A stretch of 64,000 bases of DNA from positions 22,024 through 86,023 of the forward strand of contig CAIZQH010000025.1 in the NCBI GenBank assembly GCA_903935095.1, written 5' to 3'. Positions 25,882 through 36,973 of the stretch are shown here, one piece after another. The DNA comes from an uncultured Flavobacteriales bacterium. Lineage in GTDB: Bacteria > Bacteroidota > Bacteroidia > Flavobacteriales_D > Crocinitomicaceae. Both the position numbers and the translations under genes were made by a program. The notes under the pieces were generated by a model that was not told where the DNA came from, searched no databases, and saw only the letters and a list, made by a program, of their open reading frames with translations. Position 1 is the first letter of the stretch, and every line of letters begins with the position of its first letter.

Positions 25882-27531
25882 ATGTTAGCAGCGCTTCGCA
25901 TTTCAAATTTTGCCTTGATCGACGAAGTTGAATTGAACTTTCAATCTGGATACACAGTTTTAACTGGAGAAACTGGCTCTGGTAAATCCATTTTATTGCA
26001 TGCTTTGCAGTTGATTTTAGGCGAACGCGCAGAACTTTCGGTCATCGGTCCAACATCACCGAAAGCAATTGTAGAGGCGAATTTCAGCTTGAATGAGTCT
26101 TACCTTTCGTTTTTTGAGGAACATGACTTGGATTATGATGCAAATACCATCATTCGTCGAGAAATTGCGAAGGAAGGAAAGTCCCGCGCATTTATTAACG
26201 ACGTTCCGGTTTCCTTGCAAACCTTGAAGTTATTGACCTCTCGATTGGTTCAAATCCACTCACAATACAATACCCTGGAACTGAGATCGAAATCCTTTCA
26301 ATTGGAATTGATTGATGTTCTAACCGGGCTAATTCCCGAACGCAAATCGTTTGACAAAAAATACGCTTCGTATGAATCCCTCTCTAAGGAACTGAAATCC
26401 TTGGACGAACATTACCACGCCGCGGTTCAAGCAGAGGATTACGACCGTTTTATTCTAGATGAACTGCAAGAATTATCTTTAGATACGATGGATTTTACGC
26501 AGTTGGAAATCGACATTACCCGAATGGAAAATGCTTCTCAGATTCTTCAGGTATTTGGGGAAATAAGTCATTTAACGGCAGAGAATGGAATCTATGAGCA
26601 ACTATATCGCATAAAGACGAGTGTGGATAAACAATCTAACTACGATCCACAGTTAATGTCCATGAAAGAGCGCTTGGATTCGGTTTTACTTGAATTAAAG
26701 GAACTTGCATTGGAGGCGGATGATGCAATAGATCAATTGGATGTAAATGAGTCGGATAAAGCCTTGTTATTGGAAAAATGGAATGCGTTTAATAAGATTT
26801 TGAATAAACACCGATTTAGTTCAGCGGATGATTTGAAAGCGATGCATGATCAATTGACCAGCAAATTGAATTCTCTTGAAGAGCTTTTGAAGTCCTGTAG
26901 CAAAAAACGAGCGGAGTACGAGCAATTGAAAAATGAACTTTGGAAGGATGCACAATTGTTGCATGAACAACGTGAACAGCGAATTCCTGCGATTTTAGCT
27001 GTTCTTCAAGATCGATTAAAAGAATTAAAACTACCACATACCACACTTAGGTTTGATCTTTGTCTACAATCAGATTTGAATCGAACAGGATGTACGGGAG
27101 TAGAATTCTTGTTTTCAGCGAATTACGGAATTGAGGCTGTGCCTATCGAGAAAGCTGCCAGTGGGGGAGAATTGTCCCGTTTGATGCTCGCTTTACAGCA
27201 GTTGATTTCTGAAAAACAGTCCTTGCCAACTATTTTCTTTGATGAAATTGATACAGGTGTTTCAGGAGACGTCGCATTGAAAATGGGACAACTATTAGAG
27301 AAAATGGGTCGAACCGTTCAACTCATGGCGATTTCACATCTTCCCCAAGTTGCAGCGAGAGCAGGACACCACATGGTTGTGGCGAAAGAATTACGTAACG
27401 AACGCATGCAAACAACCGTACGTACGTTAGAGTCAAGTGAACGTCCAGAAGAAATCGCACGTTTGATGAGTGGAGAAGTCATTACCGAAGCTGCGCTTCA
27501 AAATGCCTTAAACTTGTTGAGCGAAAAATGA
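25882..27531 (+). CDS. recN: DNA repair protein RecN
   Basis: An SMC-like ATPase involved in repair of double-strand breaks. Walker A GETGSGKSILLHAL is at residues ~29-42; the centre is a coiled coil (about 150-360); near the C-terminus come the ABC signature ASGGELSRLMLAL and Walker B TIFFDEIDTGVSGD, then AISHLPQVAARA. At 549 residues it has normal length. It abuts DUF4835 and overlaps the GSCFA gene by 4 nt. Confidence 0.97.
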   Translation: MLAALRISNFALIDEVELNFQSGYTVLTGETGSGKSILLHALQLILGERAELSVIGPTSPKAIVEANFSLNESYLSFFEEHDLDYDANTIIRREIAKEGKSRAFINDVPVSLQTLKLLTSRLVQIHSQYNTLELRSKSFQLELIDVLTGLIPERKSFDKKYASYESLSKELKSLDEHYHAAVQAEDYDRFILDELQELSLDTMDFTQLEIDITRMENASQILQVFGEISHLTAENGIYEQLYRIKTSVDKQSNYDPQLMSMKERLDSVLLELKELALEADDAIDQLDVNESDKALLLEKWNAFNKILNKHRFSSADDLKAMHDQLTSKLNSLEELLKSCSKKRAEYEQLKNELWKDAQLLHEQREQRIPAILAVLQDRLKELKLPHTTLRFDLCLQSDLNRTGCTGVEFLFSANYGIEAVPIEKAASGGELSRLMLALQQLISEKQSLPTIFFDEIDTGVSGDVALKMGQLLEKMGRTVQLMAISHLPQVAARAGHHMVVAKELRNERMQTTVRTLESSERPEEIARLMSGEVITEAALQNALNLLSEK

Positions 27532-28475
27532 GCACCGGTAACAATCAACAATGGTTGAAGGAACAGAACTATCCATCCTTTTCGCATGGAGATTCTTTTG
27601 TTTTTTTAGGCAGTTGTTTCTCCGACGAACTTGGACAGATTATTCGTTCGAATGGCTTTGAGTCTTTGGTGAATCCCGGTGGAACCATTTTTCATCCACT
27701 TGCCATTGCGAAAATCATTCATTGGTGTTTTGATGAATCCATTTCCTTCCGAATCTTGCAACAGGAAGACATCTACTTTGCTTGGGAATTATCTGGAATG
27801 GTATTTGGAATGAGTGAGGATGAGTTGAATAAGAAAATGGAGAAACTCCGACTGGAACTCAAGCCCTTTCTTCGTAAAGCCACACATTTATTCGTTACGT
27901 TCGGCAGTGCGTGGGCGTATCGCTTGCGTTCAGATGGCGAAATCGTTGCCAACTGTCACAAACAAAATACCCAACTTTTTCAAAAAGAAAATAGTCAAGT
28001 AGCTGAGATTGTTGCTTGTTGGACGACTGTTCTTTCCCTTTTAAAAAAGGAGAATCCAACGTTGAACTTTTTTTTTACGGTGAGTCCAGTTCGTCACATC
28101 AAGGATGGCTACATCGAAAACAATCGCAGTAAAGCGCGTTTATTGATGGCTGTCGAGGAGTTGCAAGCGGAGTCGGACGTTTATTATTTTCCAGCGTACG
28201 AATTTGTATTGGACAACCTTCGTGATTACCGATACTATAAATCCGATGGAACCCATCCATCACAGGAGGCGGTAAGCGAATTATGGGACTTTTTTCAATC
28301 CAGTTTCTTTCGCGAAGAAACCATCGAATTACTAGTCAATTGGCAACAAATTCGTCAAGCCGAGCAGCATAAAATCTTATATCCAAAGAGCCAAGCTGCT
28401 CGAAAACACATGGAAACAACCATGAAGCGCAAGGCACAATTTCTGGCCGCTCATCCCACATTTTTCCTTCCTTAA
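27528..28475 (+). CDS. GSCFA-domain protein
   Basis: A 315-residue protein of the GSCFA family, named for the motif seen here as FLGSCFSDELG (residues ~26-36). Further family features are NPGGTIFHPLAI, VTFGSAWAYRL and a C-terminal SDGTHPSQEAV block, which gives a Ser...Asp-x-x-His arrangement like an SGNH hydrolase. Hydrolase activity is therefore plausible but unproven. No signal peptide is seen. The 4-nt overlap with recN makes it the last gene of the long operon. Confidence 0.88.
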   Translation: MSTGNNQQWLKEQNYPSFSHGDSFVFLGSCFSDELGQIIRSNGFESLVNPGGTIFHPLAIAKIIHWCFDESISFRILQQEDIYFAWELSGMVFGMSEDELNKKMEKLRLELKPFLRKATHLFVTFGSAWAYRLRSDGEIVANCHKQNTQLFQKENSQVAEIVACWTTVLSLLKKENPTLNFFFTVSPVRHIKDGYIENNRSKARLLMAVEELQAESDVYYFPAYEFVLDNLRDYRYYKSDGTHPSQEAVSELWDFFQSSFFREETIELLVNWQQIRQAEQHKILYPKSQAARKHMETTMKRKAQFLAAHPTFFLP

Positions 28476-28482
28476 TTCGCAA

Positions 28483-28581
28483 TCAACTGATTTCTTTTTG
28501 TCGGATATAATCATTTAATAACCGACTCATTTCTTGACTTCCATCGATATTTATCTGGTGATTGGATTCTTGTCCATTCAT
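28483..28581 (-). CDS. possible 32-residue small ORF
   Basis: An ATG at 28581 opens a 32-codon frame ending in TGA at 28483, within the 137-bp gap between the GSCFA and ORF6N genes and opposite to both. The peptide is polar and helix-prone (NIDGSQEMSRLLNDYIRQK), with no signal or membrane segment. It could be a real micro-protein, the N-terminal remnant of a lost gene, or chance. I have no family match. Confidence 0.25.
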   Translation of the reverse strand: MNGQESNHQINIDGSQEMSRLLNDYIRQKEIS

Positions 28582-28612
28582 ATATTTTTTAAGGATTATT
28601 AAAAACGAAGAA

Positions 28613-29116
28613 ATGGAATTAGTACACATTAAGGACCGTATTCATGAAGTACGAGGAATGAAAATCATGTTGGATTTTGATTTGGCGCAACTGTATGCCA
28701 TAGAAACTAAAAGATTGAAGGAAGCAGTTCGTAGGAACATTCGACGTTTCCCTGAAGATTTTATGTTTGAACTAACTTCAAATGAATGGGAGAACTTGAG
28801 GACGCAAATTGCGTCCTCAAGTTGGGGAGGTAAAAGATACCTTCCTTTTGCGTTCTCTGAACATGGAATCGCCATGTTGTCAAGTGTACTTCACTCAGAT
28901 GTAGCAATTGAAATAAACATTTCCATCATGCGTGCCTTCGTACACATACGTCAGTGGGCTTTGTCGCACGAGGAACTAGCTTTGCAATTGCGCGATTTGG
29001 AAAAGCGCTACGACCGAAAATTTGTGGACATCGAGCAGGTATTGACGTATCTAATGCAAAAGGATCAAAAGAAGGTGAGTCAGTCGAACCGTTCAAAAAT
29101 TGGATTTAAGGAATAG
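28613..29116 (+). CDS. ORF6N-domain protein
   Basis: A 167-residue protein whose N-terminal ~110 residues form an ORF6N domain, a KilA-N-related DNA-binding module common in phages and scattered in Bacteroidetes chromosomes. Clear parts are IKDRIHEVRGMKIMLDFDLAQLY, RRNIRRFPEDFMFELTSNEW, SSSWGGKRYLPFAFSEHGIAML and NISIMRAFVHIR. The ATG at 28613 starts the domain directly; an upstream TTG would add unrelated residues. It is a solitary gene flanked by non-phage genes. A perfect 31-nt palindrome lies inside the coding sequence (separate entry). Confidence 0.88.
   Translation: MELVHIKDRIHEVRGMKIMLDFDLAQLYAIETKRLKEAVRRNIRRFPEDFMFELTSNEWENLRTQIASSSWGGKRYLPFAFSEHGIAMLSSVLHSDVAIEINISIMRAFVHIRQWALSHEELALQLRDLEKRYDRKFVDIEQVLTYLMQKDQKKVSQSNRSKIGFKE
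28793..28823. repeat. perfect 31-nt palindrome inside the ORF6N gene
   Basis: Two 15-nt arms (28793-28807 and 28809-28823, AACTTGAGGACGCAA and its complement) surround one central A at 28808. The arms encode ENLRTQIASSS of the ORF6N domain. A hairpin of 15 bp with almost no loop would be extruded as a cruciform or act as a symmetrical protein-binding site; in RNA a few central pairs would open. Confidence 0.95.
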
Positions 29117-29278
29117 TTCAGACAAATAGAATAATCAGGTAATTTACTCATTAGAGGCTGCAGGTGAATTTCTTTATTTATTTTTGAATAATTAATTCCT
29201 AATGTATTGATCAATCTACTAAATCAAAGGTACCAATTACTATTTTGTGGAATGAAATAATTATAAGTAAAACACTAA

Positions 29279-30067
29279 ATGAAAATCTATTTATTTCCTT
29301 TCTTGATTTATTTCGGTCTAAACAACACTTTATTTGGACAAATTTTACCGCCCATTCAATTGGATAGACCTGATCAAACCGAGTGCCCATTTATTACACC
29401 AACCAATTACATTCAAATTGAAAACGGTTTTACCGTTGAGAATCTAGAGAACAACCAACGAATTTATAATTATCCTTCAACGCTTTGGAAATATGGGGTG
29501 AATGAGAAGTTTGAACTTAGATTAATTACAGAACTAGTGTCCTTAAAATCATCTGTGAATTTGAATTCCGGTTTATTACCGATTACAATTGGATTTAAAA
29601 CATCACTCTTTGAAGAGAAAGGGTTGATACCAAAAACATCTTTTATTGGTCACATTTCCACCTCAAGAATGGGTAGTAAAGAATTTCACACAAAGTTAAT
29701 AGCTCCTGCTTTTCGATTTACGATGCAACATACCTTATCCGATAAAATAATGCTTGCTTACAATTTAGGAGCTGAATGGAATGGGGAAAATGAACAATAT
29801 AATTACATCTACACCTTAACAACTGGTTTTTCTTTGACAGATAAAATCGGTTGTTACACGGAACTATATGGATTTCTCTCAAACCAAAATGTAGCTGATC
29901 ATCGATTTGATGGTGGCTTCACGTATTTAATCAACGACGATGTAATAGTTGATATTTCTGGTGGATTTGGATTAACCGAAGGTGTACACAAAAACTACAT
30001 TTCCTTAGGATTTTCTTTTAGGTTTAATACGATAAGTGATCATGTTGATATCGAAAAGGTGAGGTAA
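29279..30067 (+). CDS. outer-membrane transporter-like protein (MetA-pathway phenol family)
   Basis: A 262-residue exported protein with signal peptide ending FGQILPP. It shows the TDRPDQTE-like opening (QLDRPDQTECPFITP) and YIQIENGFTVE pattern of the 'putative MetA-pathway of phenol degradation' outer-membrane family, followed by alternating beta-strands and a final aromatic strand YISLGFSFRFNT. The family name does not prove aromatic transport. It stands alone, 160 bp after the ORF6N gene and converging on the HD hydrolase gene. The gap before it shows no other gene. Confidence 0.75.
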   Translation: MKIYLFPFLIYFGLNNTLFGQILPPIQLDRPDQTECPFITPTNYIQIENGFTVENLENNQRIYNYPSTLWKYGVNEKFELRLITELVSLKSSVNLNSGLLPITIGFKTSLFEEKGLIPKTSFIGHISTSRMGSKEFHTKLIAPAFRFTMQHTLSDKIMLAYNLGAEWNGENEQYNYIYTLTTGFSLTDKIGCYTELYGFLSNQNVADHRFDGGFTYLINDDVIVDISGGFGLTEGVHKNYISLGFSFRFNTISDHVDIEKVR

Positions 30068-30079
30068 ATACCTAATTGT

Positions 30080-30724
30080 TTAGCGTGTTCCCCATTCCTT
30101 GTTAAACTGCTTCAAGAAATCCAACATAAATTGATGTCTTTCCTCTGCTAATTGACGTGCAGTTGAAGTTTCCATGCGGTCTTTGAGTAACAAGAGTTTT
30201 TCGTAAAAATGATTGATAGTGTGGCTTTTCGCCGCAGCGTAATCCTCTTTGGTGGCGTGCAGAAGGGGAGGGATGCTCGGATCGTAGAGTGGACGTGCTT
30301 TGCTGCCTCCATACGAGAAGGCACGTGCAATGCCAATGGCTCCAATTGCGTCCAAACGGTCAGCATCACGAACAATCTTTCCTTCAATGGATGTTGCTTC
30401 GTCTGAAACAAGCGCTCCTTTGTAGGAAACCACTTGAACGATTTTCGCGACACGGTCAGCTATTTCGAAGGGGCAATTTAATTTATTGAGTAAATTCAAA
30501 ACCTCACGGGAACCGGCTTCAAAATCACCACCATTGTATTTATGGTCCGAATAGTCGTGAAGTAATGCTGCCAAAGAAATTTCATCTGCATTTCCTCCTT
30601 CCATCGTTTGTAAGTGCAAGGCCGTTTGCCACACACGCTTGATGTGAAACCAATCATGGCTGCCCTCTAGTCCTGTGAATTTTGCTTCAACGAGCTGAGC
30701 AACTTGATCGATCAAATGTGTCAT
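30080..30724 (-). CDS. HD-domain phosphohydrolase (YedJ-like)
   Basis: A 214-residue metal-dependent phosphohydrolase with the HD signature: GSHDWFHIKRVW, ALLHDYSDHKY (His-Asp pair), and VRDADRLDAIGAIGIARAF, the order H...HD...D. Related YedJ proteins are predicted nucleotide or phosphate-ester hydrolases. I choose the ATG at 30724 (MTHLIDQ), which overlaps the stop of the upstream T9SS cargo gene by one base (TAATG); the longer frame to 30772 would run 49 nt into that gene. The substrate is unknown. Confidence 0.88.
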   Translation of the reverse strand: MTHLIDQVAQLVEAKFTGLEGSHDWFHIKRVWQTALHLQTMEGGNADEISLAALLHDYSDHKYNGGDFEAGSREVLNLLNKLNCPFEIADRVAKIVQVVSYKGALVSDEATSIEGKIVRDADRLDAIGAIGIARAFSYGGSKARPLYDPSIPPLLHATKEDYAAAKSHTINHFYEKLLLLKDRMETSTARQLAEERHQFMLDFLKQFNKEWGTR

Positions 30725-31521
30725 TAGTTTTTTGTAAAGCGTTTTGTGGACGTCTCTCCATTCATGGTGCAACGAATCAAGTACATGCCTGTTGGTATCT
30801 CTTGAACGTTCATGTATGATGACTTCGTTGTTTGAAGCAACATTCCGTTCAAATCCAATAATTCCATTTTTTCTAAGTTTTGAGATCCGGAAACATAAAT
30901 CATATCGGAACTTGGATTCGGGTACACCACAAAACTGATGGGACTCGGCTCTTGAAGTCCAACTGGATCATCTTTGCGCACTTCAATATCATCGATATAT
31001 AATTTGAATCCATCCAACGTCCTATTGACAAAAGCCACATAAATAGTTTGATCATGGTATCCTTCGGTGAATAAATTCACCTCGCGATTCGTCCATTCAA
31101 AATTTTCTTCTTTGATGTATCCAATGGTGTCTGTAAAACTAGCAAGCAGATTATCTGTCGTAGATACCAAGACTAAATAATCATCAGGATAAGATGGATC
31201 GTGCGATTTTGCATTCCATTCAATGTAATTACCGAAAGCACCTAGAGCTAGGGGAGGAGTGATCATCCAACGACTAGCGGAATCCATAGCGGTGAAAAAA
31301 GAAGTAGAAGCAGCTATGGTATCCATTGCATTTTCAGGATCCACAACCGTAATCCAAGCGCTTGTATATTCAGCAACCAAAGGATCTGGTGAATTTTCGT
31401 CATTGTCCAAAAGCGTGTAATTTGTAGGAATTCCTTGTTGGAAATCAGTCGACAAAATCACTATTTGTGCAAACGCAGGTAATATGGACCAAAGAAAAGA
31501 AAGCGTAAGTAGTTGTTTCAT
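30724..31521 (-). CDS. secreted protein with choice-of-anchor J domain and T9SS sorting domain
   Basis: A 265-residue cargo of the type IX secretion system. After signal peptide MKQLLTLSFLWSILPAFAQ comes a jelly-roll 'cleaved adhesin/choice-of-anchor J' domain (about 25-180: ILSTDFQQGIPTNYTLLDND, SRWMITPPL, YLVLVSTTDN, LYIDDIEVRK). Residues ~190-265 are the type A sorting domain (FVVYPNPSSDMIYV, ELLDLNGMLL, GMYLIRC, TKRFTKN). It should be displayed on or released from the cell surface. Its start is preceded by a -7-like box with a 4-nt spacer. Confidence 0.92.
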   Translation of the reverse strand: MKQLLTLSFLWSILPAFAQIVILSTDFQQGIPTNYTLLDNDENSPDPLVAEYTSAWITVVDPENAMDTIAASTSFFTAMDSASRWMITPPLALGAFGNYIEWNAKSHDPSYPDDYLVLVSTTDNLLASFTDTIGYIKEENFEWTNREVNLFTEGYHDQTIYVAFVNRTLDGFKLYIDDIEVRKDDPVGLQEPSPISFVVYPNPSSDMIYVSGSQNLEKMELLDLNGMLLQTTKSSYMNVQEIPTGMYLIRCTMNGETSTKRFTKN

Positions 31522-31525
31522 ACTG

Positions 31526-31533
31526 TAAAATTA
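31526..31533 (-). promoter_or_regulatory. candidate -7 box TAATTTTA, 4 nt before ATG
   Basis: The minus strand reads TAATTTTA-CAGT-ATG in front of the T9SS cargo gene. One base (final A for G) differs from TAnnTTTG. The spacing equals that seen at the other candidates. Confidence 0.4.
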
Positions 31534-31584
31534 AGGTTTAATGTAGCAAGTTCCAAGAACACGAATCCATCCACATTTTGTTAC

Positions 31585-32049
31585 TTAGTCGACCAAGGTG
31601 ATCAGAATGTCACTAAATTCTTGGTAAAAGGAATCAAACTCCATTAAATGTTTTTGAAAGAACGCGTAAATCGATGGCCAGTCAGCTTTTTCGTAAAAAT
31701 TCACATTTTCCATCTCCCAAGAAATACGTCCAATGGTGAGTCCTTCAGCATTGTAAAAAACGGGATCCCAAGATGTTGGAATGGACATCGTATTTTCCAA
31801 AACGACTTTCAATTCAGTCAATTGTTCCCAAAAGATGGCTTGAATTCCCGTATCGCGGAACTGTACATCGTAGCAAATGGCTGTTTGATTCCCCGTGCAA
31901 ATCATGCGTAAATAGGTGTTTTTCACCTGAGTAGGATAATTAACCCAATTGACGCGTCGACCTGTACTAGACATCTTTCCACGCATATGATCTTTGAATC
32001 CAGACCAAAACGCTTCGTTGTATACCTTACGTTCTTCCTTTGGAAGCAT
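31585..32049 (-). CDS. DUF4268 protein
   Basis: A 154-residue cytoplasmic protein of the DUF4268 family, recognised by EERKVYNEAFWSGFKDHMR near the start, WVNYPTQVKN, and the acidic C-terminal FQKHLMEFDSFYQEFSDIL. The fold has been compared to restriction-endonuclease-associated domains, but no catalytic motif is apparent. It begins 2 nt after the transaldolase gene and ends the pyrG-yidC-transaldolase transcript. The function is unknown. Confidence 0.85.
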   Translation of the reverse strand: MLPKEERKVYNEAFWSGFKDHMRGKMSSTGRRVNWVNYPTQVKNTYLRMICTGNQTAICYDVQFRDTGIQAIFWEQLTELKVVLENTMSIPTSWDPVFYNAEGLTIGRISWEMENVNFYEKADWPSIYAFFQKHLMEFDSFYQEFSDILITLVD

Positions 32050-32051
32050 GC

Positions 32052-32708
32052 TTATTTGTTTCCTTTCGCGTAATCCGCTAAGAATTGTTGCAAGCCTAAA
32101 TCCGTTAATGGATGTTTCGCTAAGGCTTTGATTGCGCTCAATGGACCAGTCATGACGTCCGCACCAATCTCCGCACAGTGAATGATGTGCATTGGGTGAC
32201 GAACAGATGCTGCAAGAATTTGCGTATCAAATGCATAGTTATCGTAAATCACACGGATTTGCTGAATCAATTGAATTCCATCGGTAGAAACATCGTCCAA
32301 ACGTCCCAAGAATGGAGAAATGTACGTTGCTCCAGCTTTTGCCGCCAATAACGCTTGTCCTGAAGAGAAAATCAAGGTACAATTCGTACGAATTCCTTTT
32401 GAAGCAAAATACTTAATTGCTTTGATTCCTTCCAAAATCATCGGGATTTTCACTACAATGTTCTTGTGTAAGGCTGCTAATTGCTCACCTTCACGTACCA
32501 TTCCTTCGAAATCCGTAGAAATCACTTCCGCACTAACGGGACCATCAACGATGTTGCAAATCGCTACGTAGTGATTCAAAATATTTTCAGCTCCAGTGAT
32601 GCCTTCTTTCGCCATTAAAGATGGATTTGTAGTGACTCCATCAAGGATTCCTAGCGCATAAGCTTCCTTAATTTCTGCTAGATTTGCTGTATCGATGAAA
32701 AATTTCAT
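32052..32708 (-). CDS. transaldolase, FSA/TalC-type
   Basis: A 218-residue class I aldolase of the small transaldolase family (fructose-6-phosphate aldolase/TalC). It opens [15 protein letters not shown] and has [13 protein letters not shown]; the Schiff-base lysine is Lys87 in [36 protein letters not shown] follows as residues ~113-140, and [19 protein letters not shown] near the end. In most bacteria this form acts as a transaldolase in the pentose phosphate pathway. It overlaps yidC by 4 nt. Confidence 0.94.
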   Translation of the reverse strand: MKFFIDTANLAEIKEAYALGILDGVTTNPSLMAKEGITGAENILNHYVAICNIVDGPVSAEVISTDFEGMVREGEQLAALHKNIVVKIPMILEGIKAIKYFASKGIRTNCTLIFSSGQALLAAKAGATYISPFLGRLDDVSTDGIQLIQQIRVIYDNYAFDTQILAASVRHPMHIIHCAEIGADVMTGPLSAIKALAKHPLTDLGLQQFLADYAKGNK

Positions 32709-34546
32709 AGGTCTTTTTTTTTGTTTTTATTCATTTCTAATTGTTTGCGTTGCATTTCTTCCAGTTTTTCTTGGAAACGCGATTTTTTCTTTGTCTTATC
32801 ACTTCCCGCTTTACTCGATTTGCGTTCCGCCATTTTCACACGAAGTTTATCTTCATCTACAAAGAAATGCTTGATTGCTACCATCATTAAAATCGAAATC
32901 AAGGTTGAAATAAAGTAGTAGTAACTTAATCCAGCTGAATAGTTATTGAAAAAGAAAATCATCATCACAGGGAAGAGGTACATGATTACTTTCATGTTTG
33001 GCATTCCTGGCTGTTGCGGTTGTTGGACATTTCCACTATTCATAAAGGTATATGCTAGGGTAGTTCCGGACATAAGCAAGGTAAACAAACTCACGTGATC
33101 TCCATAAGGCCAAATGTTGAATCCAAGATCTAAAATCGAGTCATACGAACTTAAGTCTTCGGCCCATAAAAATGCTTGTTGACGTAATTCAAAAGCAGCT
33201 GGGAAGAAACGGAATACGGCAAGTAGAATCGGCATTTGAATCAACATTGGAACACATCCGGCTAATGGACTCGCGCCAGATTCCTTGTACAGACTCATCA
33301 TTTCCATTTGCTTTTTCATCGCATCCTCTTGTTTTGGATACTTCGCCGTCAACTCGTCAACCTCTGGTTTTAGGATACGCATCTTAACCGATGAAACAAA
33401 CATCTTCCATTGAATTGGCATTAAAATCAATTTCAAAATCAAGGTGAGGATTAAAATCGCGATTCCAATTCCCATTCCATAATCAAGTAATAAGGTGAAA
33501 ATCGGTTGAACAGCATACAAGTTGATCCAACGGAATAAGCCCCAACCGAAGTTTAGGATATCATCGTAGTTGCTATTGTAGGTTTTCAATAATTCGTAGT
33601 CGTTTGGACCAAAGAACCAATTGAAAGAAGCTTTGTTATTGGTGAAATCTAAGGCCATTGTTGCACTGTATCCTTTTAATAAAGTCCAGCTTTTGTGTTG
33701 GTTTCCGCTAAAGGTATTGATGCGGAATTTCGTTCCAGACTTCGGGAAAGCTTTTGCTGGTTTCAAAATAGAGGAGAAGTAGGATTGTTTGAAAGCGACC
33801 CATTCTATGTCGTCTTCAGCTTCTTGATTGTCGTTGCTTGTTTCACTTAGGTAATCCAATCCTTCGTTCTTCTGATTAAAACAAACGGTAGAAACGCGAC
33901 GTTGCTCACTGAACAAACGCTCCGTTTTATTGTAATCTGCTTTCCAGTTGAATTGAATATTATCGGTTGCAACACCTTTTAATTCAATTAGTTCAACATT
34001 GTAATCTAAATCATAGCTTTTATTCAATGTATACGTTTGACGAACTTTCCCACCCGCTAATGAGGCTTCGAATACGATGGATTTCGCATCTTGCTTCACG
34101 ACGTTGAATAAGTAATTACGTGTATGAATCTTTTGATTTCCAACAGGAATCACCAACTGATTGTATGCATTTCCGTTTTTAAACAAACACAATTCTGCAT
34201 CGCGTTTTGCTGCAAAGTCCTTGTATGACTTGTATTTTTTCAAATATACAGCAGCTACGATTCCACCTTTTGTATTGAAGTCCACATGTAAATCTTCATT
34301 TTCTAAACTGATGATTTTTCCTTCAGCAACTTTCTTTGCTTTCGTGCGATCATTAGGTGTAATTTCAGGTCCAGCATTGGTTGAAACCGCTGTGTTGTTT
34401 TTCTTATTAGCAGGTTTATCAATAACTTTCGTTGTTGCTGCTTTTGCTTTTTTCTTATAATCATCCGCTGAAGGTTGATTCATGATGGAGAAAACCGTGA
34501 GGATGAGTCCAATCAATACAAGTCCGGTTACCGAATTACGATCCAT
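32705..34546 (-). CDS. yidC: membrane protein insertase YidC
   Basis: YidC inserts proteins in the inner membrane, alone or with Sec. The 613-residue product has an N-terminal anchor ([20 protein letters not shown]), a large periplasmic beta domain (about 70-340), and the conserved C-terminal insertase core: [41 protein letters not shown] type coil, [20 protein letters not shown] and further segments up to ~575, ending in a lysine-rich tail that may contact the ribosome. pyrG lies 10 bp upstream, transaldolase overlaps downstream. Confidence 0.97.
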   Translation of the reverse strand: MDRNSVTGLVLIGLILTVFSIMNQPSADDYKKKAKAATTKVIDKPANKKNNTAVSTNAGPEITPNDRTKAKKVAEGKIISLENEDLHVDFNTKGGIVAAVYLKKYKSYKDFAAKRDAELCLFKNGNAYNQLVIPVGNQKIHTRNYLFNVVKQDAKSIVFEASLAGGKVRQTYTLNKSYDLDYNVELIELKGVATDNIQFNWKADYNKTERLFSEQRRVSTVCFNQKNEGLDYLSETSNDNQEAEDDIEWVAFKQSYFSSILKPAKAFPKSGTKFRINTFSGNQHKSWTLLKGYSATMALDFTNNKASFNWFFGPNDYELLKTYNSNYDDILNFGWGLFRWINLYAVQPIFTLLLDYGMGIGIAILILTLILKLILMPIQWKMFVSSVKMRILKPEVDELTAKYPKQEDAMKKQMEMMSLYKESGASPLAGCVPMLIQMPILLAVFRFFPAAFELRQQAFLWAEDLSSYDSILDLGFNIWPYGDHVSLFTLLMSGTTLAYTFMNSGNVQQPQQPGMPNMKVIMYLFPVMMIFFFNNYSAGLSYYYFISTLISILMMVAIKHFFVDEDKLRVKMAERKSSKAGSDKTKKKSRFQEKLEEMQRKQLEMNKNKKKDL

Positions 34547-34556
34547 ATTCTTTCTT

Positions 34557-36218
<1,662 letters not shown>

Positions 36219-36249
36219 CTATTCAAATGTTAACAAAAAAGGAGAATGT

Positions 36250-36843
36250 TTATTTCTTTTTATGCCAAACAAAGTAATCTTGGGTTTGCATGGGACGATT
36301 TTCCTCTATTTCCCTTAGTGGTTCGCATGGTAGGAGGGAAGCGTGGCAATCTGATGGCAGCTGTTGATAAAGTGCCGTTCCTTCCGTTTTCCACTCGATC
36401 ATTTCCTCACTGACTTCCTTTACAATTTTCGCTGGATTTCCAACCACAACACTTCGCGGTGGGATATTGGTATTTGCCGGAACGAAACACAAAGCACCAA
36501 CTACCGATTCCTTTCCAATCACCACATCATCCATGATGACACTGTTCATGCCAATTAAACAGTTTTCTTCTAGAATTCCTCCGTGGATAATGGCTCCATG
36601 TCCGACATGCGCTCCTTTTTTCAAATGAACAGTCGTTCCTGGAAACATATGAATCGTACAGTTTTCCTGCACATTGCAGCCATCTTCTATGATGATTTGT
36701 CCCCAGTCACCGCGAATCGCAGCTCCTGGCCCAATGTAAACATTTTCTCCGATGATGACATTTCCAGTCACACAAGCTTGTGGATGAATGAAACTGGATG
36801 CTTTAACAACCGGAACGAATCCATTAAAAGAGTATATGGCCAT
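36250..36843 (-). CDS. gamma-carbonic-anhydrase-like / PaaY-type hexapeptide protein
   Basis: A 197-residue left-handed beta-helix protein (hexapeptide repeats from about residue 15 to 140: VTGNVIIGENVYIGPGAAIR, GWNVQENC-like, NCLIGMNSVIMDDVVIGKES). Three histidines positioned as in gamma-carbonic anhydrases occur in TIHMFPG and HVGHGAIIHGG, so metal binding is likely. PaaY-type thioesterases share this fold, and the C-terminal helix (EMIEWKTEGTALYQQLP) resembles PaaY. The ATG at 36843 starts the domain; a frame to 36921 adds 26 hydrophobic residues with no family match. Which reaction it performs is open. Confidence 0.85.
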   Translation of the reverse strand: MAIYSFNGFVPVVKASSFIHPQACVTGNVIIGENVYIGPGAAIRGDWGQIIIEDGCNVQENCTIHMFPGTTVHLKKGAHVGHGAIIHGGILEENCLIGMNSVIMDDVVIGKESVVGALCFVPANTNIPPRSVVVGNPAKIVKEVSEEMIEWKTEGTALYQQLPSDCHASLLPCEPLREIEENRPMQTQDYFVWHKKK

Positions 36844-36947
36844 AAATTTGATTTTGGACGAAATTAAACAAAAGTTGAAAACAACTCCTTTTATTATGTT
36901 AAATAGACTTTGGTAACACAAGTTACTGAAGAGAATTCATCAATACG

Positions 36948-36955
36948 TATCTTTG
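36948..36955 (+). promoter_or_regulatory. candidate -7 box TATCTTTG for the rhodanese gene
   Basis: An exact TAnnTTTG match 18 bp before the ATG of the rhodanese-like lipoprotein gene. No clear TTTG lies at the -33 position. Confidence 0.45.
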
Positions 36956-36973
36956 TATCCTAAATAAAAGCTT

